Source of the DNA: JBCBWG01 sp964579305
GTDB taxonomy: Bacteria; Pseudomonadota; Alphaproteobacteria; Rhizobiales; Hyphomicrobiaceae
Assembly (NCBI GenBank): GCA_964579305.1
Contig: CAZOGY010000136.1
Location: 1-8,806, forward strand
Direction: 5' to 3'
Length of the DNA stretch: 8,806 bases
The position numbers and the translations under genes were made by a program. The notes beneath the pieces are model-generated. The model was not told the DNA's origin. It searched no databases and saw only the letters and a program-made list of their open reading frames with translations. Positions 1-6,623 of the stretch are shown one piece after another. Positions within the stretch are counted from its first letter, which is position 1; each line of letters starts with the position of its first letter.

Positions 1-78
1 ACCCCGAGCGCAGCCAAGAATAGCCGCGAGTGAAAAAAGCTCAGGCTGTTTTCGACCTAACTCGGAAACATAAGGAGC

Positions 79-210
79 ATGAGAAAGTCTATGTTTCGAG
101 CGTTGCTTTTGTCATTTGCGTTTGCTCGCCGACCTCGCCGCAACTGGGAGGCAAACGTCAATGACGCAACACCAATCACTTTCATTGCAGCACAGACCGC
201 ACCTTGGTGA
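79..210 (+). CDS. Doubtful 43-aa signal-peptide-like small ORF
   Basis: An ATG at 79 opens a 43-codon frame ending in TGA at 208-210. The first 16 residues (MRKSMFRALLLSFAFA) look like a signal peptide: basic start, leucine-rich core and an AxA-type end. The rest is short and resembles no family I know. A good Shine-Dalgarno-like AAGGAG lies at 72-77, but it is only one base from this ATG and 13 bases from the in-frame ATG at 91, so neither spacing is good. The 3' end overlaps the end of the ankyrin gene on the other strand by 29 bases. It could be the start of a truncated secreted-protein gene or a chance ORF, and I favour chance. Confidence 0.13.
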   Translation: MRKSMFRALLLSFAFARRPRRNWEANVNDATPITFIAAQTAPW

Positions 211-2263
211 GTGATTTCGGCAGAAGATCGACAGCGCGCTTGCCGTCGTTGTCCTTGATCGTTTTGTCGGCGCCCCGTGCCAACATCGCCGCGTAGTTTG
301 CACCACTCTCGTCATCGGCTTCATTCGCGGCGGCGTAGTGCAGCGCAGTTCGCCCCCGGTCGTCGCGCGCGTTGATGTCCAGCCCCAGCCCGATCAGAAA
401 ATCGAGGAAGGCGACCTCGCGTGGGACCTGTACGCGCGGCAGATGATGCCGGGCCGTCAGGTTGTGCAGCAAGGTTTGTCCGCCAGGCTCCAGCGCGCGC
501 GGATCGAGCCCCTTGCCCATGATGAGCCGGAAGGCGCCCTCCTGGAGACAGTAGGCCAGCGTGGAGCGCCCTGCGCCATCGGTGCGCTTCGCGTCGGCCC
601 CCAACGCCAAGAGCGCTTCGACGACGCCCAAGCCGTCAAGACCGGCCATCAGCAATGCCGACTGCAGCGGGGTGTAGGAACTGATCGCGTCTCCTTCAGG
701 CGGTGTCGCCCGCGCGTTGATATCTGCACCGGCGGCAACCAGTAGGTGGACCTTCTCAACTGTCCTTGCGGTGTGCAACGGCGTGTGGCCGTGTAAGTCG
801 CGGGTATTGGGATCGGCACCATGCGCCAGCAGCACTTTGCCCGTTTCAACGTCGCCCCACGCCAGCATGGTGATGCCGTTGTCCCAAGGCGCATCCGGCT
901 TGGCGCCCGCTTCTAGGAGTGCCCGTAGCATCTCCAGGTACACCGGCATTTCGATGTGCCGCGCGATCTTGTCGGCAATCTGCGCAGGGTCTGTTGGCCA
1001 GCCGCTTGCCTTGATCGATTCAATGAACTTCGCCTTCGACATCGCGGAATCACGGCCGCGCCTTACGACGAGATCGTGCAGGGGCCAGTAGCGCTGACCA
1101 TCCCAGCCATTGACCCGCGCTCCGTTCGCAATCAGCCAGCGCACCGTTTCAAGCGAGCTTTCCTTTACGGCCGTGTTGAGCGGCAGATGATGCGTGTTGA
1201 GCGTGGCCCCGGCCTTCATAAGCCGCTCGATCATAGCGACATTATTGTGCCTGGTGGCGTAGGTGATGGCTGTCGCGAAGTTGTCCGCGTGTGCCATGGC
1301 GTCCATCATCCATTCGTGGGACGGCACGCAATCAGGCTTTGCGCCGGCCAGCAGCGCCGCGGTCACCGCATCAAGCGAGTTGGCGCGGGCGGCATCGAGC
1401 AGCGCGCGGTCCGCGGCGGTGGTTTCCACAATCGATGGGGGTGGCTCGTCTGGCCCGACAGCCGTGGGATCGCGCTCCAGCCAGGCAAGCCAGGCCTTGG
1501 CACCGTCTCCGTCGGCCCGCAGGTAATAGGTGTCGTTCTTCTGGCCGTCGCCGAATGGCATCATCGACCACCATTCGGTGCCGGCGTGCCCGAGCTTCGA
1601 CATCACGGAAATGTAGGTGAAAAAGTCCGGCGCCAGCGCCAGGCCGTGGATCATCTCCAGCTCATGCGAGAAATAGCGTACTGGCTGCTTGGATGGATCA
1701 GAGTTCGCCATGTCGATGGTCAGCATGTCGCCGTTTACTAGGGTGTAAAAGGCAAACTGATTGTCCCACAGCTCCGGACGGTTCGGCGCCTCGGATAGAT
1801 CACGGTTGGCGAGGTGGCGTTTCCAGCCGAGAAAGTTCGGAATCGCGTAGTCTGCTATGTGCGCGAGATCCCAGATCGCATTCCGGTTGGCGCTCATGTT
1901 CGGCAGGTTCTTCTGCTCCATCGCTACAAGATGGGGCGGCACGTACCAGCCGAAGGCAACATGGCGCGACAACTCGGTCAGCACCTGGCGCATCTGCGAA
2001 GGCACCTTGAGCCCGTGGCGCCGTTCGACCGCCGCGATCTCCGTCGCCGTGGCCGGCGGCGCAATATCGAGCCGCGTCACCTCCCAACCACGCTTGACGG
2101 CGAGCGCCTCCATCCAGCGCCAATTGGCCTGCCATTGCGTCCAGAGCTCTTGCAAGGCCCAATCCTCACGCGTGCAGCCCGACGCAAGCGGCACGCACGC
2201 AAGCGCGGCCGCCGACATAGCGATTGCCTCGCGCCGCGTCGGGTTCATCTGATCCGAGGTCAT
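182..2263 (-). CDS. Predicted lipoprotein with SUKH-like domain and ankyrin repeats
   Basis: A 693-residue protein of unknown specific function. The N-terminus has a twin-arginine pair (TRRE, residues 9-12), a hydrophobic alanine-rich stretch and a lipobox LASGC with the candidate lipidated Cys at residue 30, so it is probably a membrane-anchored lipoprotein outside the cytoplasm. Residues about 70-220 contain a SMI1/KNR4 (SUKH)-like pattern (TATEIAAVERRHGLKVPSQM, then a far downstream LAPDFFTYI). Residues about 285-670 hold roughly ten degenerate ankyrin repeats, clearest at HGHTPLH (491-497), LLVAAGADINAR (507-518), TPLQSALL (531-538) and GRTALHYAAA (637-646). SUKH proteins are often immunity proteins and ankyrin repeats mediate protein binding, so a protective or binding role is an inference only. 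The start is uncertain: ATG at 2263 or the in-frame ATG at 2248, neither with a strong ribosome binding site. Its promoter must overlap the neighbouring recombinase remnant, which is divergent. Confidence 0.85.
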   Translation of the reverse strand: MTSDQMNPTRREAIAMSAAALACVPLASGCTREDWALQELWTQWQANWRWMEALAVKRGWEVTRLDIAPPATATEIAAVERRHGLKVPSQMRQVLTELSRHVAFGWYVPPHLVAMEQKNLPNMSANRNAIWDLAHIADYAIPNFLGWKRHLANRDLSEAPNRPELWDNQFAFYTLVNGDMLTIDMANSDPSKQPVRYFSHELEMIHGLALAPDFFTYISVMSKLGHAGTEWWSMMPFGDGQKNDTYYLRADGDGAKAWLAWLERDPTAVGPDEPPPSIVETTAADRALLDAARANSLDAVTAALLAGAKPDCVPSHEWMMDAMAHADNFATAITYATRHNNVAMIERLMKAGATLNTHHLPLNTAVKESSLETVRWLIANGARVNGWDGQRYWPLHDLVVRRGRDSAMSKAKFIESIKASGWPTDPAQIADKIARHIEMPVYLEMLRALLEAGAKPDAPWDNGITMLAWGDVETGKVLLAHGADPNTRDLHGHTPLHTARTVEKVHLLVAAGADINARATPPEGDAISSYTPLQSALLMAGLDGLGVVEALLALGADAKRTDGAGRSTLAYCLQEGAFRLIMGKGLDPRALEPGGQTLLHNLTARHHLPRVQVPREVAFLDFLIGLGLDINARDDRGRTALHYAAANEADDESGANYAAMLARGADKTIKDNDGKRAVDLLPKSLTKVRSVLQ

Positions 2264-2272
2264 TTGCGGGTA

Positions 2273-2578
2273 ATGTCCGCGTATTGGCAGATCTATGCAA
2301 GTGTTGCGTTAGAGGACTTTCCAGCCTCGGTAACGCGGCAGACACTTGGCTCGAAACTGCGCTTGGTGCGCTGCTTCATGAGACGTTGCGGGCCCGGGTT
2401 GTTGAACGGGCGTGTCACCACGCTGCTGCGGCTCACGTACCTCGCGCCCGACATCATTCGGGACATCCTCGACGGTCATCAGCCACCGAGCCTGACGCGG
2501 CAGAAGCTTCTGGAAAAAAGCCGTGGGCTGCCGCATGACTGGGCGGAGCAGCGGGTATGGCTGGGGTGGGAAACCTGA
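2273..2578 (+). pseudogene. C-terminal remnant of a large serine recombinase
   Basis: An open frame runs through this stretch to a TGA at 2576-2578, and only its 3' half looks like protein. The segment LLRLTYLAPDIIRDILDGHQ followed by PPSLTRQKLLE, LPHDWAEQRVWLGW matches the C-terminal end of resolvase/invertase-type site-specific recombinases common in alphaproteobacterial prophages and islands. In those, a helix-turn-helix is followed by a LAPDIVEAILDGRQP-like motif and a terminal DWxEQRxLLGF. The catalytic serine domain and the recombinase middle domain, several hundred residues, are missing, so the fragment cannot recombine DNA. The ATG at 2273 has no ribosome binding site and the preceding 40 or so residues look degraded or unrelated. 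The fragment begins ten bases from the start of the ankyrin gene and points away from it, so the breakpoint probably lies between about 2270 and 2420. Family recognition is from motif memory, without an alignment. Confidence 0.6.
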
Positions 2579-2767
2579 GCGGCGTTCGAGAGCAGAGCTA
2601 AACTCCCGCTAGGGTGCGATCGACGGAAAGTGTATCCATGTCGCGATGGGCCAGGAACGGTCATCGTTGGGCAGAGCTAGCGGTATCGAGTACGGTGCAG
2701 GATCTAAGCAGTTGCGCCAGCGTAGACTGGGCGATTTGTTTCCAATCCCCGGACGCAAGGGTGGTCG

Positions 2768-3127
2768 ATGAATATGTGGGACAGCGAAAAAGCGGTAGCA
2801 GAAGCTTTTCTTGACCAAATGCTGGAAGCCGAACGCGTCAGAGATTTCACTGCATGGGCCAAGCATTGGGATCTGGAGGACTTGAAAGGCCTTAACGAAG
2901 AGGTTTTCCAGAACGATATGAAGATAATGTCTGATGTTCTCGGCGCGTACCGCAGGCGCGAGTACCTTGGGGCCTACGAGGGGCGCCGGGACGAAGCGCC
3001 TACAGACGCGGTTCGATTAAAATTTGTTTGGCGAATGATCTACGAGAAGAACGAAGCATTGTCTATCATCGGAATCCGCAATGCCGATGGCAGATGGCGA
3101 GCCTACCAAAACATGTGCCACGTTTGA
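2768..3127 (+). CDS. Hypothetical protein, 119 aa, NTF2-like in general look
   Basis: The 119-residue product has no signal peptide or membrane segment and is probably cytoplasmic. It begins with a helical acidic stretch (WDSEKAVAEAFLDQMLEAER), followed by aromatic and charged segments. It ends in what look like beta strands (VRLKFVWRMIYEKNEALSII, then GRWRAYQNMCHV). A helical start with a strand-rich end carrying a GIRNADGRWRAY-type hairpin recalls small NTF2/SnoaL-like folds, but I cannot assign it to a family. The ATG at 2768 was chosen because AAGG at 2757-2760 lies seven bases upstream. Base composition is visibly lower in GC than in the flanking genes, with many AAA, GAA, TTT and ATA-type codons, which suggests acquisition by transfer. 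It stands alone: the recombinase remnant is 190 bases upstream and no gene follows on this strand before the tRNA. Confidence 0.7.
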   Translation: MNMWDSEKAVAEAFLDQMLEAERVRDFTAWAKHWDLEDLKGLNEEVFQNDMKIMSDVLGAYRRREYLGAYEGRRDEAPTDAVRLKFVWRMIYEKNEALSIIGIRNADGRWRAYQNMCHV

Positions 3128-3444
3128 GCATCGTAGACGGAGTAACATGGGGTCGCTCCGGGTCAACACAAGCAAGTTTCGATCTTGAGGCTTGTTCTGT
3201 TACCCCTGCGACCGCGGAAGTTCATAACCCGTGCTGGACCGAAGATCGATATGCGAGAACGCATCGCCCACCGCCTTTGGCCAATACGGCGGCCTGAGGC
3301 TTTCGCGGGTTAGGGCGGGCTCAGCGCCTGAAATCCGGTCTCAGTAGACCGCCAATCTGGCGCAGCCGCACTAACCGCCCGGTACCACGGCACGATCCGG
3401 CGGCCCAACGACCACCGCCCGCCTGCCGGAAGACTGGGAAAAAT
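3128..3444. other. Gene-free stretch with short hairpins
   Basis: No ORF here has a plausible start, composition or family motif. Two small perfect inverted repeats are visible. ACAAGC (3168-3173) pairs with GCTTGT (3190-3195) and is followed by a few T residues, so it might end transcription of the preceding small gene. CGGTCT (3336-3341) and AGACCG (3346-3351) form a 6-bp stem with a CAGT tetraloop. A run AATTTTT (minus-strand sense) immediately follows the CCA end of the tRNA gene. Confidence 0.4.
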
Positions 3445-3519
3445 TGGCTGGGGCGGGAGGATTCGAACCTCCGAATGTCGGTACCAAAAACCGATGCCTT
3501 ACCACTTGGCGACGCCCCA
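3445..3519 (-). tRNA. tRNA-Gln (anticodon UUG)
   Basis: Read on the minus strand this is a complete 75-nt cloverleaf. The acceptor stem TGGGGCG (from 3519) pairs with CGCCCCA, followed by discriminator G and an encoded CCA ending at 3445. The anticodon stem TCGGT/ACCGA encloses the seven-base loop TTTTGGT with anticodon TTG, which reads CAA glutamine codons. The T arm GGAGG-TTCGAAT-CCTCC is perfect. The D arm GCC-AAGTGGTAA-GGC is typical. U1-A72 pairing at the acceptor end is usual for bacterial tRNA-Gln. Its 3' end faces the accessory-looking left part of the window, the side where a tRNA-integrating element would sit. Confidence 0.97.
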
Positions 3520-3531
3520 ACGCGAGCGCGC

Positions 3532-3560
3532 GTTATAGTGTTGTGATGCGACGGGCGCAA
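3532..3560 (-). promoter_or_regulatory. Promoter of the tRNA-Gln gene
   Basis: On the minus strand, TTGCGC (3555-3560) and TATAAC (3532-3537) form a -35/-10 pair of the housekeeping sigma-70 type, separated by exactly 17 bases. Transcription would start about 3525, only a few bases before the mature tRNA 5' end at 3519, as is common for single tRNA genes. The -10 has five of six consensus bases and the -35 three of six. Confidence 0.55.
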
Positions 3561-3751
3561 CACTCAGTTATGACCTGCGCCAGAAAGTCTTGTGAAAGCC
3601 GCCGAACCACTCAGCCCGCCGCGACGCGCAGCCGATCAGCCCCCGCAACCATCGCCAATCTCCGACGCCGGCGGCGAAGCTTTCGTTGCCGTGGGATTTG
3701 CCTGGGGCCGCGACGCAAAAACCAAACTCAACGCGGCCCTCTGGGGCAATG

Positions 3752-3782
3752 CCCGGTCTGTTCAATACGCGTCCAGACCGGG
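3752..3782. repeat. Perfect 9-bp inverted repeat
   Basis: CCCGGTCTG (3752-3760) and CAGACCGGG (3774-3782) are exact inverse complements around a 13-base loop. The flanks GGCA (3746-3749 area) and TGCC (downstream, before 3793) could extend pairing beyond a bulge. There is no T-run on either side, so it does not look like an intrinsic terminator. It could be an RNA stem or a protein-binding dyad. Confidence 0.5.
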
Positions 3783-4001
3783 TGACGATGCCGTGGGTGG
3801 GGCGTGCCATGGGACCTGGCACTGGCATCGACAGGCGAAACATAGCCTGCCGATCAGGCCTCTTTATGGTATTCGCCGGGCGACAATCAGACTGCGGCGT
3901 AACAGCAACCATGGCGCCCTCACCGTCAGTGAAGACCGGAGCCTGATGCATGTCGCGTCCAATCGGATTCACGCCCCAAGGCCGCAAAGCGGCCCGGGCC
4001 A

Positions 4002-4032
4002 TCGATGTTCGTGTTCGAAACATCGACACGAA
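4002..4032. promoter_or_regulatory. Two overlapping dyads, candidate operator
   Basis: TCGATGTT (4002-4009) and AACATCGA (4019-4026) are perfect 8-bp inverted arms. Overlapping them, TTCGTGT (4008-4014) and ACACGAA (4026-4032) are perfect 7-bp arms with a different centre. Only one of the two hairpins could form in RNA at a time. As DNA, the nested half-sites look like binding sites for a dimeric repressor or activator. They lie about 185 bases upstream of the transporter start. No regulator gene is present in the window, so the role is inferred. Confidence 0.35.
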
Positions 4033-4075
4033 AACGGCCTGCCCCGGCGCCCCGCGGAGGGCCAACGGCCCGTGA

Positions 4076-4103
4076 GCGCAACAGAGTTAGATCTGCGTTG
4101 CGC
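4076..4103. repeat. Perfect 7-bp inverted repeat with inner stem
   Basis: GCGCAAC (4076-4082) pairs with GTTGCGC (4097-4103). Inside it AGA and TCT add three more pairs next to a two-base bulge, giving a stem of about ten pairs. It lies about 110 bases upstream of the transporter start and could be part of a structured leader RNA. Function is unknown. Confidence 0.4.
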
Positions 4104-4214
4104 AATCATCGATTGCCGTCGGGCAGCACGCTCGCTACCCATCAGGCCGAAATCTCACATCACACCGCGCGCGAGCTCTCACACCGCGCTGCCCGCTCAC
4201 CGGAAAACAACGCC

Positions 4215-5510
4215 ATGCAAGGCGAGGCCCAGACAGCCGCAAGCGCTCAATCCTCAACGCAGCCGCGCTTGCCCTTTGCGACCATCCTCCTCGTGCTTGC
4301 CCCGTTCGGCTTCGGCTACTTCCTGTCTTATTTTTTCCGCGCGGTGAATACGGTTGTCGCGCCCTCTCTGCAGGCGGATCTGGATCTTGGCGCCTATGAC
4401 CTGGGCATGGTCACGGCAGCTTACTTCTTCACGTTTGCGGCAATTCAGCTTCCCTTGGGCGTCGCGCTGGACCGCTACGGCCCACGGCGGGTGCAAACCG
4501 TACTGATCTCATTGGCGGCCGCTGGCGCGTTGCTGTTTGGATATGGCGAGACGCTGACCGAATTGACGCTGGCCCGTGCTTTGATCGGTTTTGGCTTCGC
4601 TGGCGGTTTGATGGCCGGGTTCAAGGCGGTTGCGGTTTGGCTTCCGCCCCAGCGTCACGCGCTGGCGAATGCTTGGGTGATGTCTGCCGGCGCCGTTGGT
4701 CTTTTGGTTTCAACCGCACCAACCGAGTGGGCCGTTGACGCGTTCGGATGGCGCTCCGTCTTTATTGCTTTGTCGGCCGTGACTGCGGTGTCGGCCGCCC
4801 TGATCTGGCTTGTTGTGCCAGAACGCCCAAGCACTGTCGCGCCGGGGACCACTGTCGCGGCGCAACTCCAAAGCCTTGGGAAAATCATGTCGGACCGCGT
4901 GTTTTGGTCCATCACCCCAATGCTGGCGATGACGGCGGGCACGCAGATCGCCATCCAGACGCTGTGGGCTGGACCCTGGATGCGTGATGTCGCCGGACTT
5001 GACCGGGCCGCAGGTGCGGACATCCTATTTATTGCCGCGGCCGGTTTTTTGGTCGGCATTCTTTTCGCTGGAACTTTGGCCGATGTTCTGTTGCGACGCG
5101 GCATTTCCCTGTTGACCACGCTGACCGGTTTCATCGCTGTCTTTTTGATGTCGCAACTCGCCGTTCTGTCCGAGCTTGTCACGCTCAATCCGCTTGTCTG
5201 GTTCATTTTCGGCATGACCGGCCAGACCGCAGTGCTGGCTTATCCCTGGCTTGCCCAGCACTTCGGCCAGGCCCTCGCGGGCCGATCCAATGCCGCCGTG
5301 AACCTGTCCGTATTCAGCGCCGCCTTCGCAGTGCAATTCGCAATCGGCGCAATCATCGAGCGGTTCCCGGCCGACTCCAATGGCGCATATCCTGCGCGCG
5401 CCTATTTCGTTGCCTTTGGTGTGTTTTTCGCAATCCAGGTGGCGACTGTTCTCTGGTATGCTTTAAATCTCAAACGTGTACGCGCCGCTGAAGATCGGTT
5501 CCAGGTTTAA
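4215..5510 (+). CDS. MFS transporter, probably for a sugar acid
   Basis: A 431-residue inner-membrane protein of the major facilitator superfamily with a pattern consistent with 12 transmembrane helices in two halves split by a polar loop at about residues 203-225. Visible family features are the motif-A loop GVALDRYGPRR (82-92) between helices 2 and 3 and the motif-B-like RALIGFGFAGGLMAGFKA (121-138) with Arg121 in helix 4. The degenerate second-half counterpart is LADVLLRRG (288-296). The start at 4215 was chosen over upstream in-frame codons because the preceding 70 codons are Arg/Pro/His-rich and unlike an MFS N-terminus. The leader CCGGAAAACAA resembles the spacing of the next two genes, though its Shine-Dalgarno match (GGA) is weak. 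The substrate cannot be read from sequence. Lying directly upstream of isomerase and dehydrogenase genes for tetronates, it most plausibly imports D-erythronate or a related C4 acid by proton symport. Confidence 0.9.
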   Translation: MQGEAQTAASAQSSTQPRLPFATILLVLAPFGFGYFLSYFFRAVNTVVAPSLQADLDLGAYDLGMVTAAYFFTFAAIQLPLGVALDRYGPRRVQTVLISLAAAGALLFGYGETLTELTLARALIGFGFAGGLMAGFKAVAVWLPPQRHALANAWVMSAGAVGLLVSTAPTEWAVDAFGWRSVFIALSAVTAVSAALIWLVVPERPSTVAPGTTVAAQLQSLGKIMSDRVFWSITPMLAMTAGTQIAIQTLWAGPWMRDVAGLDRAAGADILFIAAAGFLVGILFAGTLADVLLRRGISLLTTLTGFIAVFLMSQLAVLSELVTLNPLVWFIFGMTGQTAVLAYPWLAQHFGQALAGRSNAAVNLSVFSAAFAVQFAIGAIIERFPADSNGAYPARAYFVAFGVFFAIQVATVLWYALNLKRVRAAEDRFQV

Positions 5511-5549
5511 GCGCGCCCAGTGGCGAGCTTATCGCAGGCGGGTCGGGAA

Positions 5550-5586
5550 AAACTGCCGCGGCCACGGCTAACGAGGGCGGCGGTTT
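5550..5586 (+). terminator. Terminator- or attenuator-like hairpin after the transporter
   Basis: AAACTGCCGC (5550-5559) pairs with GCGGCGGTTT (5577-5586) over ten positions with a single G-U wobble and a 17-base loop. It has A residues on the 5' side and TTTGGTTT on the 3' side. It starts about 40 bases after the transporter stop. The loop is long and the T-run is interrupted, so it is at best a weak terminator. It may reduce expression of the isomerase relative to the transporter. Confidence 0.35.
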
Positions 5587-5664
5587 GGTTTGCGTGCGAG
5601 CATGATGGCGTCATCGCCGCGCGCACCGGTTTGCACAAGCAAAAGAACGTCGGAGGAAACAACC

Positions 5665-6441
5665 ATGATCCGCTTTGCCGCCAACCTTTCGTTTCTTTTC
5701 CCAGAAACGCCGTTTCTCGACCGCTTCGCAAAAGCCGCCGAAGCAGGTTTCAAGGCTGTTGAGTATCTGTTCCCTTATGAGTATGCGCCAGACGAGATCA
5801 GCGCGCGCTTAAAAGACAACGGCTTAACCCAAGCCTTATTCAACTTGCCGCCTGGAGATTGGGCCGCAGGCGAACGCGGCCTCGCCGCAATTCCCGGGCG
5901 CGAAGCCGATTTCGCAGCCGCCGTCGGGCAGGCTCTGCGCTATGCTGAGGCAACAGGGTGTCGCCAGCTTCACGCCATGCCGGGCCTGCGCCACCACGGC
6001 GCGGACCGCGCAACCTACATCGCGAATCTGAAACATGCCGCCAAAATGGCTGCCGACGCCGGCGTGACCATTCTGATCGAGCCGATCAACACGCGCGATA
6101 TTCCTGGCTTTTTCCTCAACACGACCAGCGAGGCCCGTGCCGTGATCCACGAAGTCGGGGCATCAAATATCGGGCTCCAGTTTGATCTCTATCACCGGCA
6201 AATCCAAGAGGGCGATTGCGCCGTCGCCATCCGCCAGTTTTCCAGCCTGACCCGGCATTATCAAATCGCAAGCCCCCCAGACCGCGGCGAGCCCGACGAT
6301 GGGGAATTGAATTACGCTTACCTGTTCAAGGTGATTGACGAGACGGGCTTCGACGGTTGGATTGGCTGTGAATATAAACCGCGCGGGGAAACCGAAGTGG
6401 GCCTGCGTTGGGTGGAAAACTGCGGTGTCACACTTTCCTGA
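5665..6441 (+). CDS. otnI: 2-oxo-tetronate isomerase (hydroxypyruvate isomerase family)
   Basis: A cytoplasmic 258-residue TIM-barrel isomerase of the Hyi/OtnI family, the usual length for the family. OtnI converts 2-oxo-tetronate (the product of DenD) to 3-oxo-tetronate; the same fold includes hydroxypyruvate isomerase. Recognisable signatures are AANLSFLFPE (5-14), LFNLPPGDWAAGERGLAA (58-75), ILIEPIN (136-142, Glu139), LQFDLYH (171-177, Asp174), HYQIASPPDRGEPDDGELNY (198-217) and IGCEYKPRG (233-241, Glu236). Glu139, Asp174 and Glu236 occupy the metal-binding and catalytic positions expected of this barrel. The start follows a strong GGAGGA at 5652-5657 with seven bases of spacing, so upstream in-frame ATGs are rejected. 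It lies 154 bases after the transporter and 182 before denD, on the same strand. The denD neighbour favours OtnI over Hyi. Confidence 0.9.
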   Translation: MIRFAANLSFLFPETPFLDRFAKAAEAGFKAVEYLFPYEYAPDEISARLKDNGLTQALFNLPPGDWAAGERGLAAIPGREADFAAAVGQALRYAEATGCRQLHAMPGLRHHGADRATYIANLKHAAKMAADAGVTILIEPINTRDIPGFFLNTTSEARAVIHEVGASNIGLQFDLYHRQIQEGDCAVAIRQFSSLTRHYQIASPPDRGEPDDGELNYAYLFKVIDETGFDGWIGCEYKPRGETEVGLRWVENCGVTLS

Positions 6442-6623
6442 CCGCTTAAGCTCGTCCGGTTTCGGCGCAATCGGCTGAACGCGAGATTTAGTGTCCATGA
6501 CAAACCCGGATCAGGGCAGGTGGACGCAAGTAAACCTCAAACGATCTCAAGGCCCGCGGTGGAAAAGCGGCCGTAAGATGATCCGCACAAAACAGAGCAA
6601 ACCAACCGGAGGAACAAACTGCC

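Larger units (their letters stand above)
3561..4214. other. Long intergenic region rich in inverted repeats
   Basis: About 650 bases separate the tRNA promoter from the transporter start. Open frames exist on both strands (minus 3568-4065, plus 3592-4214), but their predicted proteins are rich in Arg/Pro/Gly, show no family motif and lack ribosome binding sites, so I do not call them genes. What stands out is stem-forming sequence. Besides the separately listed dyads there are GGCCGC-AAA-GCGGCC (3980-3994), GGGCC-AAC-GGCCC (4059-4071) and CAATC-ATC-GATTG (4103-4115). There is also a CAGGC/GCCTG/CAGGC trio (3832-3836, 3845-3849, 3855-3859) whose middle member can pair with either neighbour. 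The region probably carries the promoter and leader of the transporter gene. No confident -35/-10 pair was found. Confidence 0.4.

Noticed and set aside
956..1741. 261-codon plus-strand ORF inside the ankyrin gene
   Set aside because: It is antisense to a gene with clear ankyrin repeats and its product is Arg/Gly/His-rich with no motif.
3321..3563. Minus-strand 80-codon ORF across the tRNA
   Set aside because: Its middle (GASPSGKASVFGTDIRRFES-type) is the translation of the tRNA-Gln gene itself, a well-known spurious ORF.
3444..3785. Plus-strand ORF beginning AGAGGFEPPN
   Set aside because: It is the antisense translation of the same tRNA, followed by Arg-rich sequence with no family features.
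3568..4065. 165-codon minus-strand ORF in the long intergenic region
   Set aside because: No ribosome binding site, no recognisable domain and a composition typical of chance frames in GC-rich DNA. Conservation in relatives would be needed to revive it.
4005..4214. Upstream extension of the transporter ORF
   Set aside because: The 70 extra residues are Arg/His/Pro-rich, contain the dyads listed separately and do not resemble an MFS N-terminus.
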